Shown here: positions 9,149 to 17,082 of the stretch, one piece after another
How the letters are laid out: each line of letters starts with the position of its first letter
How positions within the stretch are numbered: position 1 is the first letter of the stretch
Origin: Austwickia sp.
GTDB taxonomy: Bacteria; Actinomycetota; Actinomycetes; Actinomycetales; Dermatophilaceae
Assembly: GCA_016711265.1 (NCBI GenBank)
Contig: JADJTI010000006.1
Coordinates: forward strand, 62,001 to 126,000
DNA length: 64,000 bases
Direction of reading: 5' to 3'
The notes under the pieces: model-generated
The model's database searches: none
Seen by the model: the letters and a program-made list of their open reading frames with translations, nothing else
Told to the model about the DNA's origin: nothing
Translations under genes and position numbers: made by a program

Positions 9149-10591
9149 GTGACCAGCACCCATGAGCAGTCCCGCATCGTCGTCATCGGGGGAGGCCCCG
9201 GCGGGTACGAGGCGGCCCAGGTCGCCGCCCGCCTGGGCGCGCACGTCACCGTCGTGGAACGCGCGGGGCTGGGCGGCTCGGCTGTGCTGACCGATGTGGT
9301 TCCGTCCAAGACGCTGATCGCAACGTCGGACGTGATGGCCATGCTGACCGATATCGATGACGTGGGCCTCCGATTCCCGCAACCGGGGTCCGTTGATCTG
9401 TCCACGGTGAACGCGCGTGTGCGCTCGCTGGCATCCGCGCAAAGCCAGGACATCCGGCGTCGCCTGGAACGCGACGGGGTGGCGATCGTCGAGGGGTCCG
9501 GCCGCCTCCTGAGCAGGGCACACGTCCCAGAACGCGGTGGCCCCGAACGCAACGTCCCCGGAGATTGGAGACACCATCGGGTGGAGGTCACTGACGCCGC
9601 TGGGACCCGGCAGGAGCTGCCCGCGGACACCGTGCTGGTCGCGGTCGGCGCCCGACCGCGGACGCTGGCGCAGGCCCTGCCGGACGGTGAGCGGATTCTG
9701 ACCTGGACCCAGCTGTATCAGCTGCGATCGTTGCCCGAGCGGCTGATCGTGGTGGGGTCGGGGGTCACCGGCGCGGAGTTCGCATCGGCGTACGACGCCT
9801 TGGGGGCGGACGTGGTGCTGGTCTCGTCTCGGGACCGTGTCCTGCCCGGGGAGGATGCTGATGCCGCGGACCTGATCGAGGCCGTCTTCCGCCGTCGTGG
9901 CATGACGGTGATCTCGCGGGTCCGGGCGATGGCGGCGACGCGCACCGGCGACGGCGTAAGCGTCGAGCTTGATGATGGCCGGGTAGTAGAGGGCTCGCAC
10001 GCGCTGATCGCCGTGGGGTCCATACCGAACACCGAGGGGCTGGGACTGACCGAGACCGGTGTCCGGCTCACCGATGCGGGCCACGCCAGGGTCGACAGGG
10101 TCTCTCGCACCTCCGCGCCCGGGATCTATGCCGCCGGAGACTGCACGGGGGTGCTGCCGCTGGCCTCCGTCGCGGCCATGCAGGGTCGTATCGCCATGTG
10201 GCACGCCTTGGGACAGGCCGTTCATCCGCTCGACCTCGCGACCGTCTCGGCCACCATCTTCACCGCGCCCGAGATCGCCACCGTGGGCGTCAGCGAACAG
10301 GACCTCGCCACGGACCCCCCGGGCGGCCGCAAGGTCACCTTGCCACTGGCCGGGAACCCGCGCGCCAAGATGCAGGGGCTGACCGACGGGTTCGTCAAGG
10401 TCTTCTCGAACCCCAGCGGTGTGGTGATCGGCGGGGTGGTGGTGGCACAGCATGCCAGCGAATTGATCCTTCCGCTCACCCTTGCCGTGCAGCACCGTCT
10501 CACCGTTGAGCAACTCGCGACGACGTTCACCGTTTACCCCTCCCTGGCCGGCTCCTTGACCGAGGCCGCCCGCCGTCTGCAGGCGCCCTGA
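9149..10591 (+). CDS. NAD(P)H-quinone dehydrogenase / flavoprotein disulfide reductase family, LpdA-like
   Basis: 480-residue two-dinucleotide-binding-domain flavoprotein. FAD site VVIGGGPGGYEAA at residues 10-22; NAD(P) site VVGSGVTGAEFASAY near residue 200; second FAD segment GIYAAGDCTG; dimerisation domain at the C-terminus. The redox-active CxxxxC of lipoamide dehydrogenase is absent: the site reads GGSAVLTDVVPSK, as in the mycobacterial LpdA type that reduces quinones. GTG start because the FAD domain begins directly after it. Upstream CAACAAT five bases before the start may be a -10 of a leaderless transcript. Confidence 0.88.
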   Translation: MTSTHEQSRIVVIGGGPGGYEAAQVAARLGAHVTVVERAGLGGSAVLTDVVPSKTLIATSDVMAMLTDIDDVGLRFPQPGSVDLSTVNARVRSLASAQSQDIRRRLERDGVAIVEGSGRLLSRAHVPERGGPERNVPGDWRHHRVEVTDAAGTRQELPADTVLVAVGARPRTLAQALPDGERILTWTQLYQLRSLPERLIVVGSGVTGAEFASAYDALGADVVLVSSRDRVLPGEDADAADLIEAVFRRRGMTVISRVRAMAATRTGDGVSVELDDGRVVEGSHALIAVGSIPNTEGLGLTETGVRLTDAGHARVDRVSRTSAPGIYAAGDCTGVLPLASVAAMQGRIAMWHALGQAVHPLDLATVSATIFTAPEIATVGVSEQDLATDPPGGRKVTLPLAGNPRAKMQGLTDGFVKVFSNPSGVVIGGVVVAQHASELILPLTLAVQHRLTVEQLATTFTVYPSLAGSLTEAARRLQAP

Positions 10592-10606
10592 CCGTCCAGG
10601 CCAGTA

Positions 10607-10635
10607 TTGCCGAGATTCGAACATGTGTCTAGAAT
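10607..10635 (+). promoter_or_regulatory. Strong sigma-70-type promoter upstream of the MshA-like gene
   Basis: TTGCCG (10607-10612), 17-base spacer, TAGAAT (10630-10635). It starts 15 bases after the lpdA-like stop. Its start point would fall at about 10642, next to an ATG at 10643 that opens a 60-codon frame running into the glycosyltransferase gene. Confidence 0.6.
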
Positions 10636-10722
10636 AGGACGCATGAACGACACTCCACCCACGGCTTCCGCTCGGCAGCGGCGGCGACCGACCCTGACGA
10701 CCCTGGGGCCGGGCTCGGCCCC

Positions 10723-10728
10723 TAGGCT
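10723..10728 (+). promoter_or_regulatory. -10 box for a leaderless transcript
   Basis: TAGGCT ends six bases before the GTG at 10735 and no Shine-Dalgarno is present, the arrangement of leaderless actinobacterial mRNAs. Confidence 0.55.
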
Positions 10729-10734
10729 GAGCGC

Positions 10735-12018
10735 GTGCAGGATGCCCGGGGTCTACGGATCGCCTACGTTTCGTTCCATACCTCGCCGGCCGACCGCCCC
10801 GGATCCGGTGACGTGGGCGGCATGAACGTCGTCGAGATGAACCAGGCGAGCGCGCTGGCGGACCTGGGCCACCAGGTGGACCTGATCACCCGCCGGGCGT
10901 CGCCGGAGGCCCCCGACACCGTGCCGATCAGGCCGGGAGTGACCCTGCGCCACGTCATAGGCGGCCCGGCGACACCGCTGGCCAAGAGCGCCCAGGACGC
11001 CCACCTGGACGAGTTTCGACAGCACCTGGGAGAGCTGGGCGCCCAGCTCTCCCAGGTGCTGTCCGGGGGTGGCCGGCCGGCGTACGACGTGGTGCACAGT
11101 CACCACTGGATGTCGGGAGTCGCTGCCCTTCCCTTGGCCCGGTCCTGGGGAATCCCGCACGTGCAGAGCTTCCACTCGGTGGCGGCTCTCCCCGGGGATC
11201 CGCTCCACGAGGGCGAGCCCCCGGAGTCGCCGGCGCGGGTCGGCGGGGAGGCCCGCTGCGCTCAGGAGTCCGACCTCATCGTCACGATCAGTGCTCACGA
11301 AGCGCGCACGGTCGTGGAGCGATGCGGTGCCGATCCCAACCGGGTGACCATCGTGCCCCCAGGCGTGGACGGGGAGCTGTTCCGTCCCCTGGCTGCGGGA
11401 CAGGATCCGCTGTCCTGGAACGCTGGATTGACCACGCCGGTGACCGTGGGGGACCACGGGTACGTGTTCTTCGCCGCCCGACTTCAGCCGCTGAAAGGCG
11501 CGGACCTCGCCATCGCCAGCGTCGCTAGCCTGCCGATCTCGGAGCGTCCGCACCTGGTCATCGCGGGCGAGGTGTCGGTCGACTTCGCCGACTACCAGGC
11601 CGAGTTGGTCGCCTTGGTCCAGGACCTCGACATGAGCGAATACGTCACCTTCCTGGGCCCTCAGGACCGGAACGTGCTGGCGGCGATGCTGCGTGGCGCC
11701 CGCGTAGTCCTTGTGCCGAGCCACTCCGAGACCTTCGGGTTGATCGCTTTGGAGGCCTCGGCCAGCGGCGTACCCGTTCTGGCGATGGCGGCCGGCGGGC
11801 TACGCGAGGCGGTGGTCGATGGCGAGTCCGGGCTGCTCATGTGGACGCGTGATCCGGCGGATTGGGGCGCGGCGCTGCAGCGACTACTGTGCCCGGGAGT
11901 GCACTTACGGGCCGGCCAGGTCGGCCGGATCCACTCCCGCCGGTTCGTGTGGGCCGACGTGGCACACCGACTGGCTCGGATCTACGGGCGCCTGATGAGC
12001 GACGGATGGCGACCGTGA
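10735..12018 (+). CDS. Family 4 glycosyltransferase, MshA-like
   Basis: 427 residues. N-terminal FHTSPADRPGSGDVGGMNVVEM closely follows the MshA donor/acceptor loop (HTSPLxQPGxGDxGGMNV), then DVVHSHHWMSGVAALPLARSWGIPHVQSFHS and, in the C-terminal Rossmann domain, PPGVDGELFRP and the ESETFGLIALEASASGVPV acceptor/EX7E-type motif. MshA makes GlcNAc-inositol phosphate in mycothiol synthesis; the overlapping next gene is MshB-like, which supports that pathway. Sequence divergence and a second possible mshA elsewhere in the genome leave another glycoside as an alternative. GTG start fits both the leaderless -10 box and the start of the first beta strand. Confidence 0.8.
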   Translation: MQDARGLRIAYVSFHTSPADRPGSGDVGGMNVVEMNQASALADLGHQVDLITRRASPEAPDTVPIRPGVTLRHVIGGPATPLAKSAQDAHLDEFRQHLGELGAQLSQVLSGGGRPAYDVVHSHHWMSGVAALPLARSWGIPHVQSFHSVAALPGDPLHEGEPPESPARVGGEARCAQESDLIVTISAHEARTVVERCGADPNRVTIVPPGVDGELFRPLAAGQDPLSWNAGLTTPVTVGDHGYVFFAARLQPLKGADLAIASVASLPISERPHLVIAGEVSVDFADYQAELVALVQDLDMSEYVTFLGPQDRNVLAAMLRGARVVLVPSHSETFGLIALEASASGVPVLAMAAGGLREAVVDGESGLLMWTRDPADWGAALQRLLCPGVHLRAGQVGRIHSRRFVWADVAHRLARIYGRLMSDGWRP

Positions 12019-12890
12019 CCCCCCCGATCCCGCGACCGCCAGGGCTGCGCCGGGTGCTGTTCGCTCATGCTCATCCCGACGACGAGACCTTGGCGACCGG
12101 TTGCCTGATCGCCGACCTGACTGCCCGCGGGATTCACGTGGGCGTGGTCACGGCAACCCGCGGCGAACGCGGTGAGGTGGTCGAGGGCCCCTTGAGCCAC
12201 CTCCGCGGCACCCCCGGGTTGACCCCTCACCGGCTCGGCGAACTGCGAACCGCCCTCGAACTCCTCGGGGTTGGCTGGCACGCCATGCTCGGCACGCCTC
12301 CGGCCCGAGGATCCGACCTGCCGCCACGGATCTACCGAGACTCCGGGATGCGTTGGCTGACCCCGACCCTGGCCGGCCCCGCCGACGACGCTGCCCCTGA
12401 CGCGCTGACGCACGCGGACCTCGCCGAAGCAGCCGCCGATCTTGCTGCCGCCGTCACGGCGTACCGGCCGGACCTGCTGATCTCCTACGACGCCGGCGGC
12501 GGTTACGGTCACCCCGACCACGTGCGGATGCACGAGATCGCGCTGGCAGCCGCCGAACTCACCGGGGTGGCGTTGGCCGAGATCGTGATGCCGACCGACC
12601 CCGGCGACGATGCCGACGATGCCGACGGCGACGACGACGCGAACGACCCAGATCGCTCCCACGACCCCGACCTGACCTGGTTCACTCTGCCGCACACGCT
12701 GCCCACGGTCGGCCAGGCGCTGGCTTCCTACGCCAGCCAGCTCCAGGTGGACGGCGACCACGTCATCCACGTCGGCGGCCAACGGCAGCCGATCCTCACC
12801 CGAGTCGGACTGCGACGACGCCTCGACCAGCCGGATCGGCCGGATCGGCCGGATCGGCCGGATCGGCCGGATCGGCCGCCAGGATCGTGA
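12006..12890 (+). CDS. PIG-L family N-acetylglucosaminyl deacetylase, MshB-like
   Basis: 294 residues. Zinc-binding AHAHPDDE at residues 22-29 and GGYGHPDHVRMHE near residue 180 match MshB, which deacetylates GlcNAc-inositol in mycothiol synthesis; the same fold serves mycothiol conjugate amidase (Mca). An acidic DDADDADGDDDAND insertion sits where the family has a loop. The C-terminus ends in a five-fold DRP repeat encoded by a 9-bp tandem repeat. ATG 12006 overlaps the glycosyltransferase by 13 bases; a GTG at 12015 (GTGA overlap) is an equally good start. Confidence 0.82.
   Translation: MATVTPPIPRPPGLRRVLFAHAHPDDETLATGCLIADLTARGIHVGVVTATRGERGEVVEGPLSHLRGTPGLTPHRLGELRTALELLGVGWHAMLGTPPARGSDLPPRIYRDSGMRWLTPTLAGPADDAAPDALTHADLAEAAADLAAAVTAYRPDLLISYDAGGGYGHPDHVRMHEIALAAAELTGVALAEIVMPTDPGDDADDADGDDDANDPDRSHDPDLTWFTLPHTLPTVGQALASYASQLQVDGDHVIHVGGQRQPILTRVGLRRRLDQPDRPDRPDRPDRPDRPPGS
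12832..12876. repeat. 9-bp tandem repeat CGGATCGGC, five perfect copies
   Basis: Lies in the 3' end of the MshB-like gene and encodes Asp-Arg-Pro five times. Perfect identity between copies suggests recent slippage; the copy number could vary between strains without frame change. Confidence 0.9.
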
Positions 12891-13018
12891 CAGGGCTCAC
12901 CCATTCCGGCATTCGCCTGACATAAACCGGACGTTCGTCCGAGACTGGACGTACGCGGCCCCTCGTGACCTACCGCGCCCCACGATGTGCACGACGTGCC
13001 TGGAAGGTTTCATTCACC

Positions 13019-13681
13019 ATGCTGCGCCGCCTGACCGCCGCCCTGTCCACCCTTTCCGTGACCGCCTCCGTTGCCGCCTTGGCGGTAGTGTCGGCAGCCA
13101 CCTCCTCCGCGACCACTGCCGCTGCACCCGCGGCAGCACCGCCGACCCCTGTCATCCTGGTCAACACCCTCAACGACCGGTGCGCCGACATCGTTGGGTT
13201 GCGGCTCGGCAAGGTGGGCGACCGCGTCGAGCAGTGGTACTGCCGGCCCGGCAGTTACGACAATCAGCAGTTCTTGATGTGGAAGACCGGAACGGTCGGA
13301 ACCGCGCAGCGGTTTATGCTGCAGCACGGCAAGGGGGGGCTGTGCGTCGACGCACCCGGTAGCGGTCGGGTGGCCCCCGGCGCCGCCCTCCGCCTGGCGC
13401 GCTGCCGCAGCACCGACAACCAGCACTTCCTGGCCGTGCCCGTCAAGGGCGGCAACGGGTCCATGTTCCTGGTCCACGAGGCCTCCAAGCTCTGCATCGA
13501 CGTCACCGGCACCAAGTCGAAAGCCGTCCGCCGCGCGCTGGTGCTTTCTCGCTGCAACGCCAAGGACGACCACCTCTGGAAGATCGTGGCGCCCTCCGCC
13601 GCCCCCGTGCACCCGGACCCGCGGGCTCCCAAACCCGTAGCCCCCAAGCCCGTGGTCCCGGCACCGGCTCCCGCCGCCTGA
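13019..13681 (+). CDS. Secreted RICIN-type lectin-like protein
   Basis: 220 residues. Signal peptide from MLRRLTAALSTLSVTAS to the Ala-rich region. Mature part resembles a beta-trefoil ricin-B domain: repeated units each with a Cys-x-Asp (RCADIVG, LCVDAPG, LCIDVTG) and a DNQxFxxW or DDHLW motif, the QxW-like signature of sugar-binding trefoils. It ends in a Pro/Lys/Ala-rich tail. A close relative lies at 18239-18907. Start chosen at the signal peptide; no strong ribosome binding site. Ligand unknown. Confidence 0.82.
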   Translation: MLRRLTAALSTLSVTASVAALAVVSAATSSATTAAAPAAAPPTPVILVNTLNDRCADIVGLRLGKVGDRVEQWYCRPGSYDNQQFLMWKTGTVGTAQRFMLQHGKGGLCVDAPGSGRVAPGAALRLARCRSTDNQHFLAVPVKGGNGSMFLVHEASKLCIDVTGTKSKAVRRALVLSRCNAKDDHLWKIVAPSAAPVHPDPRAPKPVAPKPVVPAPAPAA

Positions 13682-13687
13682 TCCGGA

Positions 13688-14404
13688 TCAGCCCGCACCC
13701 AGGAAGCCGTACAGCAGATCGTTGAACTCGCGGGGCCGGTCCACGTTCACCTCATGGCCGGCCCCGGCGACGATCTCCAATCGCGCACCGGAGATTCCGT
13801 CGGCGAGCTGACGCGCCGCGGGGAGATTGACACGGTCCCGCCCCCCACACACCACCAGGGTCGAGGCGGTGACCCGCGATTACCCCGCCCGGAGGTCGGC
13901 GCGGGAAAGGTCGTCGAGGGCGGCGAGCGTACGCCTCTTGTCCAGCCCCTTCGCGGCATAGGCCGAGCGGGGGATCAGGCGCATGATCCGGCTCTGGACC
14001 GCCAGTGCCGACCGTGACGGCGCCACCTGCCCACCAACCAGAACGAGCGAGGAGACCAGGTCGGGGCGTTGCTGCGCCACCGCCAGCGCCACCATCGCCC
14101 CCGCCGAGACCCCGCACAGCCACCCGGCCCGCGCCGCACCGACACCGGCCAGCTCCAACGTGGTGATCACCTCCCCCGCGGCAGCCTCCAGGGTGAAGAC
14201 AGCATCCTTGGCCCCCGGCCGGGTGCCGCGCAACCACGGGCAGACGGCCTCCACCCCCGCCGGGAGCTTGGCCACCTGCTCGGAGAAGGACATCGGGTTC
14301 GACCCGATGCCGTGCAGAAAGACCAGCAGCGCAGGCCCACCCGGGGACGGCGGCGACGAGTCCGGCGCGGTCGGCCCGGCGGGTGGCGGCGATGCGGTGC
14401 TCAT
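13688..14404 (-). pseudogene. Alpha/beta hydrolase interrupted by an in-frame TAA
   Basis: The frame from ATG 14404 reads an alpha/beta hydrolase with FLHGIGSNPMSF (oxyanion region) and nucleophile CGVSAGAM, up to a TAA at 13880-13882. The same frame then continues for 63 more codons with VTASTLVVCGGRDRV (catalytic Asp region) and IVAGAGHEVNVDRP (catalytic His) to a TGA at 13688. Only one nonsense codon breaks it, so the upstream product (about 174 residues) would lack two thirds of the catalytic triad. This may be a young pseudogene, a readthrough gene or a sequencing error. Convergent with the RICIN gene, six bases apart. Confidence 0.8.
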
Positions 14405-14660
14405 ACACCCCATCGTGCTGGCGGGACACCCGGGTGCACCGGGGCGTCCCACGGGCGCGTCCGGCTCGTGGGCGAGACGCGCACGGCCAGCCGGTAGATT
14501 CGTGACGGAGCAGCCGGGGGCGACCCTTCCCCTCGGGGCCCGCGGAAAGGGCTCGCACCGGACCCGCAGGGGCCCGGGCGGCGGCGAGATCGTCACGGCG
14601 AGCTCCGCGGGGGCTCATGGGGGAGCCGTGACCAGCAGTACATCGATGAGAGGCACGTTC

Positions 14661-16007
14661 ATGGGACGACTGTTCGGCACCGACGGCGTGCGTGGCCTGG
14701 CCAACAAGGACATCACCGCCGAGCTCGCGCTCGACCTGTCGGTGGCCGCCGCCCACGTCCTGGCAGAGGCCGGCGCTTTCACCGGACATCGCCCGGTCGC
14801 GGTCGTCGGTCGCGACCCCCGGGCCTCCGGGGAATTCCTGTCCGCCGCCGTGATCGCCGGCCTGGCCTCGGCCGGCGTCGACGTGCACGTGGCCGGAGTC
14901 CTGCCCACCCCGGCCGTCTCGTTCCTGACCGCCGAGTTGAACGCCGACTTGGGGGTCGTGCTGTCGGCGTCGCACAATGCCATGCCCGACAACGGGATCA
15001 AGTTCTTCGCTCGCGGGGGCCACAAACTCGAAGACTCCCTCGAAGACCGGATCGAGCAGCGGCTCCGCGTCGACTGGGACCGCCCGGTCGGCGACCAGGT
15101 GGGACGGGTCAAGACCCTCGACGACGGAGCCGCCCGGTACGTCGCCCACCTGCTGTCCGTGCTGCCGAACCGGCTCGACGGCCTGCGGATCGTGATCGAC
15201 GCTGCGCACGGCGCCGCCTCGATCGTCTCACCCCAGGCCTTCCGGGCTGCGGGCGCGGACGTCGTCGTCATCGGCACCGAGCCGGACGGCCTGAACATCA
15301 ACGACGGGTACGGCTCCACCCACCTGGGCATGCTGGCGACCGCGGTGGTCGAGCACCAGGCCGACCTGGGGATCGCCCACGACGGGGACGCCGACCGGTG
15401 CCTGGCGGTGGACCACACCGGGGCCACGATCGACGGGGACCAGATCATGGCGATCCTGGCGCTGGCGTTGCGCGAACGGGGTGCGCTGCACCAGGACACG
15501 CTGGTGGCCACGGTGATGAGCAACCTGGGGATGTTCATCGCGCTGGAGCGTGAGGGCATCGCGGTCCGTCAGACCGCGGTGGGTGACCGGTACGTGCTGG
15601 AGGACATGCGCGCCGGCGGGTACTCCCTCGGCGGCGAACAGTCCGGCCATGTCATCTTCCTCGACCACGCCACCACCGGCGACGGCACCCTGACCGGCCT
15701 GATGCTGGCCGCCCGGGTCGCCCAGACCAATCGGTCGCTGCACGACCTGGCCGCCGTCATGACGCGGATGCCGCAGACCCTGATCAACGTCAAAGGCGTC
15801 GACAAGGACGCCGTCGAGACGAACGCAGCGGTACACGAGGCCGTGGCCGCTCAGGAGGCCGTGCTCGCCGGATCCGGCCGGGTGCTGTTGCGCAAGTCGG
15901 GCACCGAACCCGTGGTCCGGGTCATGGTCGAGGCGGCGACCCAGGACCAGGCGCAAGCGACCGCTGCGCGGCTGGCCGAGGTGGTCAAGCGCGAACTCGC
16001 GCTCTGA
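14661..16007 (+). CDS. glmM: Phosphoglucosamine mutase GlmM
   Basis: Converts glucosamine-6-phosphate to glucosamine-1-phosphate for UDP-GlcNAc and peptidoglycan synthesis. 448 residues, standard length. RLFGTDGVRG at the N-terminus, phosphoserine loop LSASHNAMPDNGIKFF (family usually has SHNPM), metal loop HDGDADRC, sugar loop GGEQSGH and phosphate loop RKSGTEPVVRVMVE. ATG chosen at MGRLFGTDG, which is where the family starts; an upstream in-frame extension is composition noise. Followed 21 bases later by the nagB-like gene, forming an amino-sugar pair. Confidence 0.97.
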   Translation: MGRLFGTDGVRGLANKDITAELALDLSVAAAHVLAEAGAFTGHRPVAVVGRDPRASGEFLSAAVIAGLASAGVDVHVAGVLPTPAVSFLTAELNADLGVVLSASHNAMPDNGIKFFARGGHKLEDSLEDRIEQRLRVDWDRPVGDQVGRVKTLDDGAARYVAHLLSVLPNRLDGLRIVIDAAHGAASIVSPQAFRAAGADVVVIGTEPDGLNINDGYGSTHLGMLATAVVEHQADLGIAHDGDADRCLAVDHTGATIDGDQIMAILALALRERGALHQDTLVATVMSNLGMFIALEREGIAVRQTAVGDRYVLEDMRAGGYSLGGEQSGHVIFLDHATTGDGTLTGLMLAARVAQTNRSLHDLAAVMTRMPQTLINVKGVDKDAVETNAAVHEAVAAQEAVLAGSGRVLLRKSGTEPVVRVMVEAATQDQAQATAARLAEVVKRELAL

Positions 16008-16028
16008 GCGCCTCCCCAGGAGCGATCC

Positions 16029-17057
16029 ATGCCGGTCACGGTGGTCCTGACCTCCGACTTCGACCACCTCAGCGAGGTGGCCGCGGACCTGCTCGTCGAA
16101 CGGATTCAGCGGGGGGTGGCGACCCGCGCTCGATTCACCCTCGGGCTGGCCACCGGCGACACCCCCACCGGGGTCTACAAGTGGTTGGCGAAGGCGGCCA
16201 ACGCCGGGGAATTCGACGCCTCCCTGGTCACCAGCTTCAACCTCGATGAGTACGTCGGCCTGCCCGGTGGGAATGCCCAAGCCCGCGTGTTGCATCCGCA
16301 GAGCTACGGGTTCTTCATGATTCAGGAGCTGTTCGGTCTGCTCCGAACCAAGTTCGCCACCACCCATGTGCCATGGGGATGTCTCATCGACCAGCCGGCG
16401 CTGATCGCCGAGCTCGCGGCGTACCCGCAGGACTGGACGGAGCTGGGCACCGGCCGGGGTCGCTCGATCGTCATCGACCCGGGAACCTCCTCGCCCCTGT
16501 TGCGCTGGGTGCGCGCCGAGGTGTTGGACGCCTACCGGGCCACCGTCGACGCGGCCGGCGGGATCGACCTGCAGATCATCGGCGCCGGTGGGCGCGGGCA
16601 CGTCGCCTTCCACGAATCGGGGATCCCGTTCGGTGACAGCGGCATGCTGCTGGTCCGCCTCGACGACACCACGGTCGCCGACGCGGTGGCGGACGGCCAC
16701 TTCGCCACCGAGGCCGACAGCCCCCGGTACGCCATCAGCATGGGCGCCGAGCTCGTCTACCAGGCGCGCACCGTGGTCCTGCTGGCACACGGGCCTCGCA
16801 AGGCGACCCCGGTGGCCGCCTCGCTGCTGGAGGAGGTGAGCGACGCCGTACCGATCTCTTTTGGGCGGCGGTACGCCGACGCCGGGGGTGAGTTGTTGTA
16901 CGTGCTGGACACCGCGGCCGCCGCCGGGCTCCGGCCGCACCTGCAGGAACTGGCCGACCGCGGGGTGGTCATCGACGACCGCAGCCACCAGCGCGCCTCC
17001 CGGGCGGTCGCCGAGCTGACCTTCCACCGGGATCCGCAGCGCCGCGCCCTGGGCTGA
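16029..17057 (+). CDS. Glucosamine-6-phosphate deaminase-like protein (NagB family), enlarged
   Basis: 342 residues against about 260 for usual NagB. Shared blocks: GLATGDTPTGVYKWL (phosphate site), FNLDEYVGL (Asp72-type), HPQSYGFFM, and GAGGRGHVAFHESG, in which the catalytic His and Glu are kept but the Asp141 position is Arg. Between about residues 105 and 170 it has roughly 35 extra residues (PWGCLIDQPALIAELAAYPQDW and following). It probably converts glucosamine-6-phosphate to fructose-6-phosphate plus ammonia, or a related amino sugar. Placement after glmM suggests control of the glucosamine-6-phosphate pool. Substrate is less certain than the family. Confidence 0.82.
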   Translation: MPVTVVLTSDFDHLSEVAADLLVERIQRGVATRARFTLGLATGDTPTGVYKWLAKAANAGEFDASLVTSFNLDEYVGLPGGNAQARVLHPQSYGFFMIQELFGLLRTKFATTHVPWGCLIDQPALIAELAAYPQDWTELGTGRGRSIVIDPGTSSPLLRWVRAEVLDAYRATVDAAGGIDLQIIGAGGRGHVAFHESGIPFGDSGMLLVRLDDTTVADAVADGHFATEADSPRYAISMGAELVYQARTVVLLAHGPRKATPVAASLLEEVSDAVPISFGRRYADAGGELLYVLDTAAAAGLRPHLQELADRGVVIDDRSHQRASRAVAELTFHRDPQRRALG

Positions 17058-17082
17058 GGCCGGTGCGCCGGGTCAGCTGCTG

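Noticed and set aside
10614..10632. LexA-like half site TCGAAC followed by GTCTAGA within the promoter at 10607-10635
   Set aside because: Only the left half fits the actinobacterial SOS box TCGAAC-N4-GTTCGA; the right half does not, and the genes are not SOS genes.
10643..10825. 60-codon frame starting at ATG 10643, right at the start point of the TTGCCG-N17-TAGAAT promoter
   Set aside because: It overlaps the glycosyltransferase gene by about 90 bases in another frame, its sequence is Pro/Arg-rich without a recognisable fold, and it could be incidental. Promoter alone does not prove a gene.
12909..13018. Possible separate start of the RICIN gene at GTG/ATG upstream (12965)
   Set aside because: The signal peptide begins at MLRRLTAALS (13019); the extra upstream residues (MTYRAPRCARRAWKV) do not look like part of an exported protein.
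15228..17027. Long minus-strand frame of 599 codons opposite glmM and nagB
   Set aside because: Composition is low-complexity (Gly, Arg, Gln, Val, His), and both sense genes are convincing, so this is an antisense shadow.
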